This document shows, one piece after another, positions 24,904 to 36,289 of a stretch of 64,000 nucleotides of DNA (position 1 is its first letter; each line of letters starts with the position of its first letter). The stretch is from Ascaphus truei (lineage: Eukaryota > Chordata > Amphibia > Anura > Ascaphidae). A program made the position numbers and the translations under genes. The stretch covers positions 230,674,148 through 230,738,147 of the forward strand of contig CM071568.1 of the NCBI GenBank assembly GCA_036426205.1, in the 5' to 3' direction. The notes under the pieces are model-generated. The model did no database searches. It had not been told where the DNA came from and saw only the letters and a program-made list of their open reading frames with translations.

Positions 24904-25740
24904 TGTTGTCAATGAAGCAGGGACAGAATATATAGGGTGGAACACACATACAAAAAGCATTAAAGTCATAATCACAAAACCTAAAACTGCTGTGTAACCT
25001 ATGCTGCTTGTCTGAACAGCACTACAGAGCATGTGCATTGATCACAAATTAGCATAAGCTGCCCTTAATATACAGATCATACGCTGCCCAAGGAAAGAAC
25101 TAATAAACTCCATTGTACTCTAAACTAGAATATTAGAAGTATAAAGGTACCTTTTGCAGAACCCTCGAAATTTGTGTTCCTTACAAAATGCCATAATCCT
25201 TATATATACAAAAATACAACATCCCTAACTGACTGGGCAACCAACAGTAAAAACAAAATTAAAAAGGGCAATAAATACACATAAATAGTAAGTAAACATA
25301 GGGAATAAAGGGGATTTTATGGCGGGAGAATAAACAGGACAAGGTAAATAAAAGAAGCACGAGTGAACCGTCAAAAATTCCAAAATTCCAAGGCAATATT
25401 AAATAGTCCAAAGCAGAAGAGCTGGAACAATAACATCACACAGGCAAACACCACATCAGTAGCCTGGGTGTAGTCATAGACAAGAGGTTCGAACAAGAGC
25501 CAATCAGACACACGAAAATAGATGGGAAACCCAAATATTTGGTCACGTGAAATTGCTGAAATAGAGCGGGTGCACATAGCACGTGCATGGACTAAGAGGA
25601 GCATAATTGTAATGGTTGACACAAATGGGGAAGCAACGTAATAAAAGGCCACTCTCCCAAAGAGCATCACACCACAAACAACCAAAACAGGCATCCTTTA
25701 ATTTTCAAAGTCCAATAATCAGAAACCCGTCAAGTCATAA

Positions 25741-26190
25741 TCACGATTAAGACCATCCCCAACTCGTGTATCCAGAAGGCCTCAAGCTTTTTAACCCCCA
25801 TGTCTTGGTTTCAAGAAGGCCTCAAGCTATTGCCCCCATGTCTTGGTTTCAAGACATGGTCTATGACTTGCACCTGTAGCTGGCTGATACTGTGCCCTGC
25901 TGACAAAAAATGGGCGGACACTGACTGGTCTTGTACATGGCACCGGATTGTAGATTTGTGTTGGCTCACCCTCTCCTTGACTTTACGGATGGTCCCGCCA
26001 ACATAAGCCATGCCACAATCAAGTACACCATAAAATCTTTATTGCATGTGGTGTGATGTTTCATGTGGTACTGTCGGCCTGTTTGGGGATGTGTAAACGT
26101 AGGGCCCTTTTGGATGTTCCCGCACTGAGCACAAGAAAGACATGGAAAAGTTTCCTTAAGTGGTGTGCCCAAAAATCTTAAAAGTCATAC
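25741..26190 (-). pseudogene. Penelope-like GIY-YIG domain with linker, frameshifted
   Basis: On the - strand, from 26172, comes the linker FPCLSCAQCGNIQKG with paired Cys, then FTHPQTGRQYHMKHHTTCNK. After a frameshift near 26020 follows the GIY-YIG core: GMAYVGGTIRKVKERVSQH and SVSAHFLSAGHS. The core YLI and YVG elements are both visible but in different frames. It abuts, head to head, the + strand reverse transcriptase at 26197. In an intact element both lie on one strand in the order RT, linker, endonuclease. Confidence 0.8.
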
Positions 26191-26196
26191 CTGACC

Positions 26197-27183
26197 GTGG
26201 CTGATCTTATAATTCCGGTATTATATACACTACCTAAAGTGCATAACAGCCTTGAGGACCCTCCGGGACGTCCTATAGTTGCGGGCACCATTTCAATATT
26301 TGAAACAATTGCTACATGCTTGGATATGATGTTAAGATCGCTCGTCACCATGGGTCCTTCCTATATACAGGACACCACCAAGTTCTTGTTACATCTCAGA
26401 ACGCTTAACATCAACACACCAGGCATGCTTCTGGTCACCATGGATGTGGACAGCCTCTACACTTCCATCACACACGGTGAAGGTGTGGAGACTGTCCATT
26501 TCTATCTTTCACGGACACAATCATTTACTGATCAGGAACAGGATTTTCTGCTATCATTACTCAAGTTGGTGTTGTTTGAGAATAATTTTTTGTTTGAGGA
26601 TCAATTTTTCAATTGGGTACGAGGGACCGTGATGGGTTCAAACGTGGCTCCCTCATACGCGAATATATTCATGAACTTTTTCGAGGAACCTTATGTGTAC
26701 ACCAATTCGTTGTTTGTAGAATTTGCCATCACTTGGCTACGTTACATTGATGACATTCTCATGTTGTGGCCAGGCAGTGTGGATTCTCTTCTTTTGTTCC
26801 ATCAACAACTGAATACCGCTTTTGATACCATCGGCTTCACTATGTATCATGACCCGAAAGAGGTCTGCTTTTTGGACACTAGAGTTTACATATCAGGTAT
26901 TGCTTTACAGACGGACCTGTATTCCAAATGTACTGACCGAAACACACTGTTACTACATGGAAGTTTTCATCCCTCTCATAGCATATGTTCCCTCCATAAG
27001 AGCCAAATGTATAGGGTGAAGAGGATTGTGAGGGAACCTGCGAACGTTGACACTAGACTAAATCAAATTGTGGATAAATTCATAGCCAGAGGCTATCCCA
27101 AGGCGTCTAGGGTTGCTATGGAGATCAGTCAGGTGTACACAGAGCGATGCGCATGTGCGTCGTTATTTCCTGGTCAACAGTGA
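26197..27183 (+). pseudogene. Penelope-like reverse transcriptase fragment
   Basis: A 328-codon frame without stops. RT motifs in order: YTLPKVHNSLEDPPGRPIVA (N-terminal fingers), MDVDSLYTSI (motif A), GTVMGSNVAPSYANIFM (motif B), WLRYIDDILMLW (motif C with YIDD catalytic Asp pair) and VCFLDTRVY (motif E region). This signature is that of Penelope-like elements, not LINE or LTR RTs. The N-terminal domain is missing, and no endonuclease follows on the + strand. The intact frame suggests a fairly recent insertion. Confidence 0.88.
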
Positions 27184-27377
27184 GGAATGCAGTGATGGTT
27201 CGCGAGGGAACCCACAAGAGACAAGTGTATGTGATGGGGAGCATGAAGGGACGGGTAGACAGTGCTGGTGCTGTGGAAAAATTAGCGGAGAGAAGTAATG
27301 CTGCGAGGTATGTGTCATAAGTAGTCCTTTATGTATCAGGAGCTTCATGCAGGGTCCGATTAGCGCTGCCATGGAGG

Positions 27378-27378
<1 letters not shown>

Positions 27379-27448
<70 letters not shown>
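27379..27448 (+). repeat. (TA)n microsatellite
   Basis: Alternating TA for about 66 bases. Another short TA run occurs at about 27636-27652. Confidence 0.92.
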
Positions 27449-27453
<5 letters not shown>

Positions 27454-28480
27454 ATCTCTCGTACTTTCCTCCAGTCCCTGAATACCAGGGCTAGTGCTTT
27501 GACTGTGGTATTTAACCCTTGAGCACCATACTGAGTACATATGTGTTGATTTGAACTTAATTTTGGCTTATCTATTAAGTAAGACCACTGAACATCTGTA
27601 GATTGGGAATCATCAGTGTCCTTGTATGTTTTTTTTTATATATATATATATATACGCTACTCAGACCTACTAGCGGCAGATACGCCCCCTTAGCGCCATC
27701 ACCACATGTAACTAATACACAATTATCCACTGATTGTAGTTGTTGTAATCTTGCTCAGCAACATTGGCTATTTAGGGGAGTCACTCCCGCTATGTGGTCA
27801 TCTTCTGATGAAGTCACGTTACGTCAGGACTGTGAAGATTGGATGTGAGGAAGGTGGGGGGGGGGTCACCCAATGCATGTGTCAAGTCACAAGGATCATG
27901 TCAGGCACAGGAACCACAGCAGCCATTTTGTCTGTTCCCACATTTTGAGTAAAAGGAGTATGTGATTTGCATGCAAGAATTATGTTTGCGCAGTCACTCC
28001 CAGCAGAAATCAACCCCCATGAATTCTCAGTAATAGATGTCTGTGCTGGCCCTCAGGATACGGTTGAGGTAAGTGCCACTTCCCTTATCTAGCAGCTGGC
28101 ATACCCAAGGTTGTAATGTGTTTTGTGTAATCAGGAAACCACAAGGCCCCCGACATCAGCAGAAATATATAGAGTAAAGGTTAGCTTGCATAACATATAG
28201 AATTTAGCTGGGATAAGTTTTTTTTGGTAATATTATTTGTATAATTTCTGTATTTTTCCATTTACTAGGCCGGCCCCTTTAAGGGGTGTATTTTTAGGGG
28301 TGCAAAGTATAAAAAGTACTGCCAATCATTATACTGGCAGACCGCTTTTTTCAAATTGTCTCCCTGTGTACACTTGTATACAATAAAAATTAATTTGATT
28401 ATTCTGAACCCGCATTGTAATATTTTTACCCTCTTTCACAGGACGTAGCATCGCATGCACTGATGTCACCATAGATACTT

Positions 28481-28517
28481 ACCCCTGACGAAGGACTACC
28501 TTTGAAACGCGTAGGGT
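28481..28517 (+). ncRNA. minimal type-I hammerhead ribozyme candidate (Penelope-associated)
   Basis: ACCC (28481-28484) pairs with GGGT (28514-28517) as stem I. The core CTGACGA occupies 28485-28491 and matches CUGANGA. A short stem II, AGG/CCT, follows with an extra T before GAAA at 28504-28507. A two-pair stem III AC/GT closes on a GC loop, ending GTA, so cleavage is predicted after A28513. This is the small architecture described for hammerheads in Penelope-like retroelements. Stem II is imperfect, so activity is uncertain. Flanks (28220-28720) look like a Penelope terminal repeat. Confidence 0.65.
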
Positions 28518-29115
28518 TGCCGGGAGGGCCAGTTTCGTTGTAACACCAAAAAACGGAAGTGACGTAGAACGCCGACTGGACCGGCGGTGGATGTCGCAGA
28601 AACCTGAGAAATCAACGGAAGCACACAAACTGGTCTGTCCCTGTGTTTTTTTTACACTGTTTGTGTGTAAATTTACTCCTGATTTTACATAAAGCTGAGC
28701 TTTAAAAAGAAGTCCCTCTTGAATCTGTTACGGCTGTACGGAGGTGAAAAACTTCCAAGATACATTGTAGTGCCTGTACCAGGCATGTAAAGGTAAGTGC
28801 ATATTTCACCATTTCGACATGTGAATTGCATGTTGTGAACGTACATCACTATTGTGCTTTTTCTCTTTTCTTTCCATTCAACGAGGAGCGCTGAATATTT
28901 TGAACATTTTACTACTGCTGGGAATTGGGAACAATTTCGACTTTTCAAGCTGCGCCATATCAAATTTCTTCCAAAAGTTTGGACCTTTATTTTGTTAGAG
29001 CGCTTCCTATATTGCTATTATTTTGGTCGTGCTCAGCAACTTCTGTTGGTTTCCAACCTTACATTAAAGGATCTTCTCATTCAAACCCTATTTTGTTACA
29101 TGACAAAACCAATAC

Positions 29116-29351
29116 CTACGGCCCGAGTCACTCCGCAAGCACTGGGGTCGGGGCACCTGGCGGCACGTGCACCTTGTCAACCAGTGATCTGTTGTCTTCA
29201 GGTCTGCAATCAGCCTTTCAGCGGTCCTGCTGCACTTCCTGTGTATGGAACGCTCTGTGGAACGCTAAAGACCACAGATCACTGCTTGACAAGGTGCACA
29301 TGCCCCAATCCCACCCCGACCCCAGCGCTTGCGGAGTGACACGGGCCGTAG
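29116..29351. mobile_element. foldback MITE, about 77 bp arms
   Basis: Arms 29116-29192 and 29274-29351 are reverse complements. They begin ctacggcccgagtcactccg and include gcaccttgtcaa and its complement. About 80 bases lie between them. It directly adjoins the Harbinger-like MITE at 29357. No coding capacity. Confidence 0.82.
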
Positions 29352-29356
29352 TCTAA

Positions 29357-29748
29357 GGCCTCGTTCAGGGTGCCAGCTGCAGGACTCGGAGGGAGGGCGT
29401 GAGGGAGGCAGTGCTGCAGTTTGCTGGGCGATCTGTGTTTATCCCCCAGCAGACTTTTCAGCGTTGGGGAGGGGGCGGGGTTACACACAGCAGGGTAAGT
29501 ATCCAAGTTGCAGTCATGAAATCATTCTGAAGAATGATTTCATTGGCTGCCTTGGTCCCTGTGACGCTGCTGCAGCTCCAAAAAACGAAATTTTCGTTTA
29601 TTGAAACTGTAGTCAGCTTCAACTCCTGGCTTCGGAGACAGGGCGGTTGCTACCCTGAAAACCAATATTCAAATTGAATACTTTGTTTCTCACGGCAGCA
29701 CGCACGGCAGCACGCCCTCCCTCCGAAGCCAGCACCCTGAACGAGGCC
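29357..29748. mobile_element. PIF/Harbinger-like MITE with TAA target duplication
   Basis: Termini ggcctcgttcagggtgc and gcaccctgaacgaggcc are perfect inverted repeats. They are flanked by TAA at 29354-29356 and 29749-29751. A 3-base TAA duplication fits PIF/Harbinger. A subterminal inverted repeat (ggagggagggcgtg and its complement) is also present. No transposase. Confidence 0.8.
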
Positions 29749-29751
29749 TAA

Positions 29752-30460
29752 TACAGTACCCCTGCACTGTGGGACTGTTCCGGTGTGTAATCATAAGAGG
29801 GAGGCGGTCGGATCCAATCAAGGTGCATCACGTGGGGTTCGCGAAGGTCGGAGAGGAGACGCAGATGCAAGCACAGATTGTATCACCAAGATATCATCTT
29901 AGGCATTCCTAGGTGTCTGCAGCAATCATTTTATAAAAAGTTTGGTCCACTGCACAATGGTGTGTCCCCTTTATATTTTAAAATAGGAGACACAGAGAAG
30001 AAGCCTGTCAGGACTGCGCAAACAGGACTAATCTTTTGGATTGGGGACACTATTTGGACCGTGGGGATTGGGATCCAGGACAGTGGGGATTGGGATTTGG
30101 CGCCAGGGATTGCTTTTCCTTATTGTTGTGCCTATTTTGTTATATGCTGCTGCAGTAACTGCTTTCTTTCTGCTAGCTTTGCCCCGACCAGGCTCTCTGC
30201 ACTATCCCATCCTGGTTGTGCCCTAAAGATGTGGCTTTAACATTAATCATAACATGCAATTTTTTTCTGCAGTTAAAATGTCAAAAGTAACCATTTAAAT
30301 TGTCTTAATACCCAGTCACCTCTGCTGCAATGTATGCAGAAAAGCACATTGAAAATGGTATCCCCTCACTGTGTATTCTTTTGTATTAGAAGTATCAGTC
30401 TGTGAAAACTTACTGCATTAAGTGCTAGACCCATAATTAACCAATAAGGATTTATTTCAG
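29752..30460. other. intergenic, no gene seen
   Basis: Unique-looking sequence between the MITEs and the malsu1 3' end. It contains tandem gggattggga units near 30060-30100. The open frame at 29878-30240 shows no family features. Confidence 0.5.
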
Positions 30461-30474
30461 GGGCAAAAAAATGC

Positions 30475-30784
30475 TTTATTTATTGGAAATATGTAGTTCT
30501 GCAGACAATTACACTGGGATTGTGTTGTATATGTGCTGTTACACTGATTATTCACCATTACCTACATTAAATGCAAGTGTATAAATTTACAGCGCTTGAA
30601 GATTTTCTAGTTGCAACTACTGACTGAGGCAAAGGGCAAAATGCTATATTGTCTGGGTACAATCAGTTGATTGTTACCAATATGATTGAACACTCAGCAA
30701 ATATACATAGCATCTGCTTCCGAGTTTATAATCAGGCAGATGCTTCAGCTTTCCTCGTAATGCAAAGAGTTCATTGTCCAAAAA
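30475..30784 (-). other. malsu1: malsu1 3' UTR with poly(A) signal
   Basis: On the - strand the stop at 30785 is followed by about 300 bases to AATAAA signals at 30480-30475 and 30456-30451. Boundaries are inferred. Confidence 0.5.
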
Positions 30785-30942
30785 TTAGTCGTCTTGTGAT
30801 TGAAGACCAAACGTAAAGTCAGCTGGTAAAGTCTCTGGTGCCATCTGAGCCAACTGGTCATCATATGAGCGCAAAGTCCACAATCGCTCCAATTCATACG
30901 TCTCACGTGTTTCTGGGAGCATAAAATGGACCACGATGTTAC
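30785..30942 (-). CDS. malsu1: malsu1 last coding exon (RsfS domain end)
   Basis: On the - strand the acceptor taacacag is followed by 158 bases ending in TAA at 30787-30785. With the Gly codon shared from the previous exon it reads [20 protein letters not shown], then [20 protein letters not shown], and ends GLQSQDD. This matches the end of the RsfS domain and the C-terminus of MALSU1, the mitochondrial ribosome assembly factor that binds uL14m and keeps the large subunit from joining prematurely. The C-terminus is shorter than the human one. Confidence 0.94.
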
Positions 30943-31984
30943 CTGTGTTAAAAATAGACATGGGGATATGTAAATATCACTTTCCATGTTTTATGGGTAC
31001 AGTGCACCTATCAAACTATTACACTGCTCATATATATTCTCCTTGTTCCCTTCGAAAAACTGGGTGAAAGAAATCGCAATCTTAGAGCAAATGATCCAAT
31101 AAAAGATACTGAGAAAAGCTCATAAAGTAACAGAATAGTTGGCATACAAAGCTGGAACCACAACACACAGAAACAGGAAGTGGTGCTGGGGTGGGAAGAT
31201 CATGCACACAAAATAGTCTATAAATGCAAAGCCTTTCTCCTGCAATACTGGAGCAAAAAACACCAGTTTATCAGAGAAATTTCGTTTAAAATGAAAACCA
31301 GGTGCAAATTTTCACTAGTTTTGTTCCACTTTTGTTGTTAAGACTATTGTCTTTTTTTCTAATCATAATTGCACCCTACTTGTTCTTTAGATATTCTTCC
31401 ATATTTCTTACCCCCCTGGGCAATTGTAACTACTTTAATATACTTGTCTCCACTACTCGTGGTGGGCAGCGACTCAATGCATGTGCTATTCTTTTAGTGA
31501 AGAAATACTTTCTTGAATTTCTAACGAAGAAGAGAAAATTTAAACTGTCTGTGTCCATCTTGGGGACCAGTTTAAATACAAGAATTTTATTCTCTATATG
31601 AAAAACAACTGTATACCATGTACTGACACAATACTTTTAAAATGTCACCCCTGGGGCCTGTGCTGTGCGCAATGATGACTGACGGGTAAAGTCACTGCTG
31701 CAAGGAACAGCGAGAAGATGAGATGGCAGGGGATAAGAGAGAGAGATGGGGGGGGGGGGGGGGGCAGAGAGATGTGGAGCAGAGAAAGGAGGTGGTTGGT
31801 TGGCTGAGAGGAGGGGAGGGATGAGGTTGTATTTTATATTTTTGTTGACCACCGCTTCTTAAATCCACTAAAGTAAGATCCATGCAATGCATAATTTGGC
31901 ACCCAAAGAGCTCACAGAAGCAGATGGGTATATAAGATAATTCTCCCTATTGTGGGCATTGGAGTGAACAAAGCAAATACTTAC
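30943..31984 (-). other. malsu1: malsu1 intron 3
   Basis: About 1 kb intron. It contains a G run (about 31749-31764) and GGGGAGG-type purine-rich sequence to about 31825. No other feature seen. Confidence 0.7.
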
Positions 31985-32066
31985 CAAAATCTATGCACAT
32001 CCAATCATCTGTGTCTTTGCCCTCAATATAAACATGTGGCTGATTGTCTCTCTTCATATACTTGTA
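31985..32066 (-). CDS. malsu1: malsu1 internal exon (RsfS core)
   Basis: This 82-base exon on the - strand has acceptor tttcgtag and donor gtaagt. It reads YKYMKRDNQPHVYIEGKDTD followed by DWMCIDFG with the Gly codon split. The EGKDTDDW stretch is the RsfS-family signature. Phases agree with both neighbours: it starts at phase 0 and leaves one base for the last exon. Confidence 0.94.
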
Positions 32067-32649
32067 CTACGAAAGAACACAAATGGGTTATGATTGTTTG
32101 TTTTATATATTTTTTTAATTGGTATTTATCCTTTTACTGTTCTCGTGTAAATATTTCCCCCCCCAATATATATTTATCATTTTTACTGGTAGAACAATTA
32201 TGTTTTATCTCCAGACCACTAAAAATGGTTTATGCACTTTTGGGTCTTCTCACATCATACAGCATAATCTGTTAGAAACATACACTAGAGACAGTGAACC
32301 TGTGACAGGAGGAGATGTACTTCAGGTGACTATGCCATTCATGCACCCAAGTCACCCTCAATGACCCTGTCCATAGAATGTTACACACTTGGCATTGAAT
32401 GTTGAACTGTACTCTCCCTCCATGCAAACGCCCTACTGCAGGCATCCACTTGTAGAAAATGTAAAACAATTGTGCAATAAGCGGATAAGATAGTAATATT
32501 GTGATATGAAAATACGGATGATGATATTCAACATTTTTATTATTGTGATATTAACCTTTACATAACCTCCAGCACTTCTGTTTCATGCCAACGCTATGGG
32601 ATCTCAGGCCCTCTCTCACCACTTACCCCAAGAGGTTGGTTTTGCCTTG

Positions 32650-33120
32650 TGTTTGCCCCTGATGTTGAGAAATATATATGTAGCCCCGGTGCCCTCCGGC
32701 TCCCAGAGACCCCCCTCCTTTGGATCAGCGCGGTCGCGGGTGCCGCCGGAGCCAGCGACGGACCCGCCAGCTGTTTCCAAAAGCTGGGGGCCGGAGCAGG
32801 GAGCGATCCGAGCAGTAGGAGGTTCGGCGGCGCACCCGGCTAGCGGGGGCCACCATTATGGTTGCGCGCGTGTGATCGCGCATGCAAGGTTGAAGCTAGG
32901 GAGTTGCGGCGGCCACTGGAGACTTGTGCATGCGCAGGAGAATCGCGCACGCGGCCCCAATATAGAAATAGCCTCCACGGGACTACAGTTCCCAGGAGGC
33001 TAAGGGTGGAAGGCACCAGGTGCCTCAGCACGGCCAATAGGGCTGGAGGGTTGCCCTGTCAGATAGCCCTGAGCCACCCAGTAGTGTGAGTTGTGTCAGG
33101 GACAGGCCCCAGGTTAGGGA
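32650..33120. repeat. GC-rich repeat, left part (interrupted)
   Basis: CpG-containing sequence unlike the surrounding AT-rich DNA, with gcatgcgcaggag and a ggactacagttcccaggag motif that resembles a ZNF143/Staf site. The same sequence character resumes at 33484, after the insertion at 33121. The family was not identified. Confidence 0.5.
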
Positions 33121-33483
33121 AAAAATAATATATTGTGCGCAACTAATAAACCTCTAATAGTGAAATCAGTGATAAGATAAATATTAACATATGCCCTTCT
33201 AAATCAAACCAAATGGTAAAACCACATACAACCACAGTGTGAGAATAATACATTTTTACATAACCGTGTAGTGTGGTGCATAAAGCGTCTGCTGCTATAA
33301 ACCAGGGGGTGGCTCGGCACCCCCCTAAGCACTAGAGAAACGGAGACAAAAAACAGCGCACAACGCAAATAGTGAAGTATGAAAAATACAAGTGTATATT
33401 AAAATAGGGGAACCTATTTTAATATACACTTGTATTTTTCATACTTCACTATTTGCGTTGTGCGCTGTTTTTTGTCTCAGTTT
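33121..33483. mobile_element. inserted retroelement-like segment, 14 bp TSD, palindromic end
   Basis: The segment is flanked by perfect direct repeats ccccaggttaggga at 33107-33120 and 33484-33497, which is what a target-site duplication looks like. The insert is about 363 bases. Its right part is a 148-base palindrome: arms 33337-33408 and 33413-33484 are identical in reverse complement except for one mismatch, with only four bases between. No coding capacity. Length and variability of such duplications suggest a retrotransposon rather than a cut-and-paste element. Confidence 0.8.
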
Positions 33484-34190
33484 CCCCAGGTTAGGGACCC
33501 TGCCACTTACTATTCAGAGCCAGTTAGGGACCCAGCGGACGCGGCGCGTCCATCCAGAGGTTTGGGCTCAGACCTTCGCTGTTGCTGCAGCAGCCATCCG
33601 GGTGGGATCGCCCCGGACGGTAGTTCCTGTATTCATCTGCCATCGGATCCCTTGCGAAGCTCGTTGGCAGGCCCTGGCACTGGAGTGCTCGGCAGGTAAC
33701 CTTCACCAAGTGCACCAGCGATACTATATTAGATTCACACGGGACCAGTGGTTGCGCAGTCACACATATCTATCTCACTTGGAGGGTGGGAGACATATTG
33801 TGTGGGGTTACTGGACACGGGGTGGGATCACCTGGTGAAGGGGGTAGCGTCCTGCGAGACGCAGTAGTTAGTGTCTCCTCTAGGGAGGGACACCTGTTGA
33901 TTGTTATGCATGAGTACAGTTGGACTAGTAAAGGCATTGGTTGTTTTACATACTGTGTGCTGAGTGATATATATTGTCCTGCGAGGAACCACTCCCCCTC
34001 TGGTGGGAGCCATCGCAGGTGGAGGCGCTGCACCGAGGACGAGGTTACTCATATTATACTTGTCCCAGGTTCCCCGTGGCGGAAGCTCAGCCCTCCTGTG
34101 AGCTTAACAGGTAAAGCACCACACCTGGTAACATTAGGTTCTCCGCACCTACACTCTATCTGCGATTGGGTGGGGGAATACCCGTTACAT
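33484..34190. repeat. GC-rich repeat, right part
   Basis: Continuation of the repeat broken at 33120. It contains agttagggacc direct repeats and gaggacgagg-type sequence. No recognisable coding region; the open frames (33392-33838 and 33786-34208) lack family features. Confidence 0.45.
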
Positions 34191-34360
34191 TATTTTTTTA
34201 ACAAATAAAATAAACAAATGTAACTGGTCATAACTGTTAAATAATTGGGAAGGTATTTAGTTTGATTTTTAACATTTATTCTGAGCAAAAGGTTTTCAAA
34301 TAAATGAAAATCAGTTATTGCTTTCCCCCCCTATTCCGCAGCTAATTATTGGGATAAATA

Positions 34361-34571
34361 CAGCTCAACCCCGTTATAACACGGTCCTCGGGGTCCACAG
34401 AATGAGACCGCGTTATAACCGGGCTCGCGTTATAAAATTTAGATGCGCGAGGACTTACTGGCTGGCATCTGCAGCTCTCAGCTCTCTCCTCTCCCTGCTT
34501 CATAGGGCTGCGTCCATTACGTAGACTTTGGAGTGCAGAGGAGCGGATCGCACTATAACGGGGTTGAGCTG
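34361..34571. mobile_element. short pogo/Tigger-like MITE
   Basis: Termini cagctcaaccccgttataac and its complement at the right end are flanked by TA (34359-34360 and 34572-34573). The 211 bp element has no coding capacity. It has the same TA duplication and related subterminal character as the element at 22017 but a different terminal sequence. Confidence 0.82.
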
Positions 34572-34944
34572 TATCATTATCCCTATATTTTCTGTATGTT
34601 ATTGTGGGAATATTTTTATTATTGGCCAACCCTAGTTTACATTGTAAATGGGAAGGTAAGGTATGTGCTAGTCACATGAGTAAGGAAAGTATGTGAAATG
34701 TTGATGATTGGGATATTTTTGGAATAAGAATATCTGTAGTACGCCATCTATGGAAACTTGCATAAGAAATGTTTGTGGAACATATTTCAATGCAAATCAG
34801 CACCTGTTTGGCAAATCTTGAAATGTCAAAACACTAGAGAACAAAATTTGTAGAGTAATGCTGCACTCCCCAAAAAGCAAAAGAAATATAAATACCGGTG
34901 CTCCTGGTTCAGGAATCTCTGTGTGGTACTCCAATATCCAATAG

Positions 34945-35160
34945 AAAGGAAAAAACCTGGGCACTGCGGATTTCTGCTTAGAAAATGTATTTGTGAGCCA
35001 AAGATGTATGACTTTGCGGCATCATAGGGTCCTTCCTTAAAATGCAAAAGGCATAGTCACATTTGAGGAGGAGGCCCTTGAGGCCGAAACGTCATACATC
35101 TTTGGCTCACAAATAAATTTTCTAAGCAGAAAAATCCGCAGCGCCCAGGTTTTTTCCTTT
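34945..35160. mobile_element. foldback element, about 68 bp arms
   Basis: Arms 34945-35012 and 35091-35160 are reverse complements (aaaggaaaaaacctgggc; gagccaaagatgtatgac). The 78-base loop contains gaggcccttgaggccgaaacgtc, a hairpin followed by GAAAC that resembles a decayed hammerhead. Confidence 0.82.
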
Positions 35161-36289
35161 ATAAAACACTATAGAAGCCATATGTGAGGCAAGACTTCCA
35201 ATATTATCCTGATTACACTTTTTCACACACTGACACATCATTGTGTCAGGGTTGTTTCACATCGTCTGTGAAAGTTGCATAGCTGTGGAAGCGATGAATA
35301 CCTAAAAGAGATCAAAGAAAGAGTAATTTTTTTGGGGTCTCCATAAGGCAAAGTATCTAGAGCAAAAATAGTAGTAGTAGGTTAGTCCCATGAACCAGAG
35401 GAACATTCTTCGGAGGTTCAGTGAGGGGGGTGCTTTCTAGAACGGAACCTGTAGCGTATCAATGACCTCAGAGGCGAGTACAATAAATTGTGTGATAAGT
35501 GATGGTGCTAAACAATATCAATAAATAGGTGATAAATCTCTAGGGCCTGGAGAATAACAATGACCCCGAGAAGGTCTGCAGCCAATATTAGAAAGTAATG
35601 GTGCTATACTCGGAATTAGTGATTGTGTGGAATCCTCAAGTGAGTGAGCGGCTTTATGATCACTGAAAACTCAGAACATCTTTGTAGGTTTTTGTTTTTT
35701 TGAGACCTGTTCTTGGACCTCTTTCTGTACTCATCCAATATACCCCTTAGGTGCACCCTACCCTTATTCATAATTACCTTTGTGTTCGCATGGGTGGAGT
35801 GATGTGGTTATTTGGGGCTTTGTCTAGGTGTAGAAGTGGCAAAAAAAAAAAAAAACTCATGAAGTCTAAAATACTAATCATACTTGCAATGACAGAATCA
35901 AATAATTATTTTAACATTGGAATACACAGCATTAAAAGAGAACTTAGTGAACATAAACTTCTCAGTGGACTTATACAATGTTTTCACTAACAACCCTAAC
36001 ACCCACCAGAGGGCACTATGCAATTTGTTATAGTGATAATAAATTAATCTATTTATTATAAACGGTGCTGTACATATATTTTACAGCACACTGAAGCACT
36101 CAGTGGGTCCTAGTCAGTTGCTGCTCAAACATTTCTAGCTGCGGCCCCCTTCCTGAGAGCCGCAGCGTTCTCCAACCCCCACTTTGCGCACCGCTGGCTC
36201 TAGTCAACCACTGAAAATAAAACAATGTACATCAGAGAACTAGACACCCTGCTCAGCTTAAAATTTTTAAAGTATGTTCAAATATAAAG
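35161..36289. other. malsu1 intron 2 sequence, nothing specific
   Basis: AT-rich sequence with no recognisable gene. A short GC-rich patch at 36130-36195 (gcggcccccttcctgagagccgc) looks like the end of the dispersed repeat family seen at 36290. Confidence 0.5.

Larger units (their letters stand above)
23791..25370. other. repeat-rich intergenic sequence
   Basis: No gene seen. The AT-rich part at 23800-24250 looks like a Penelope leader or flank. Hammerhead-derived hairpins occur at 24525-24562 (+) and 24857-24903 (-). A TA microsatellite lies at about 24757-24772. Open frames here are short and unlike any family. Confidence 0.55.
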
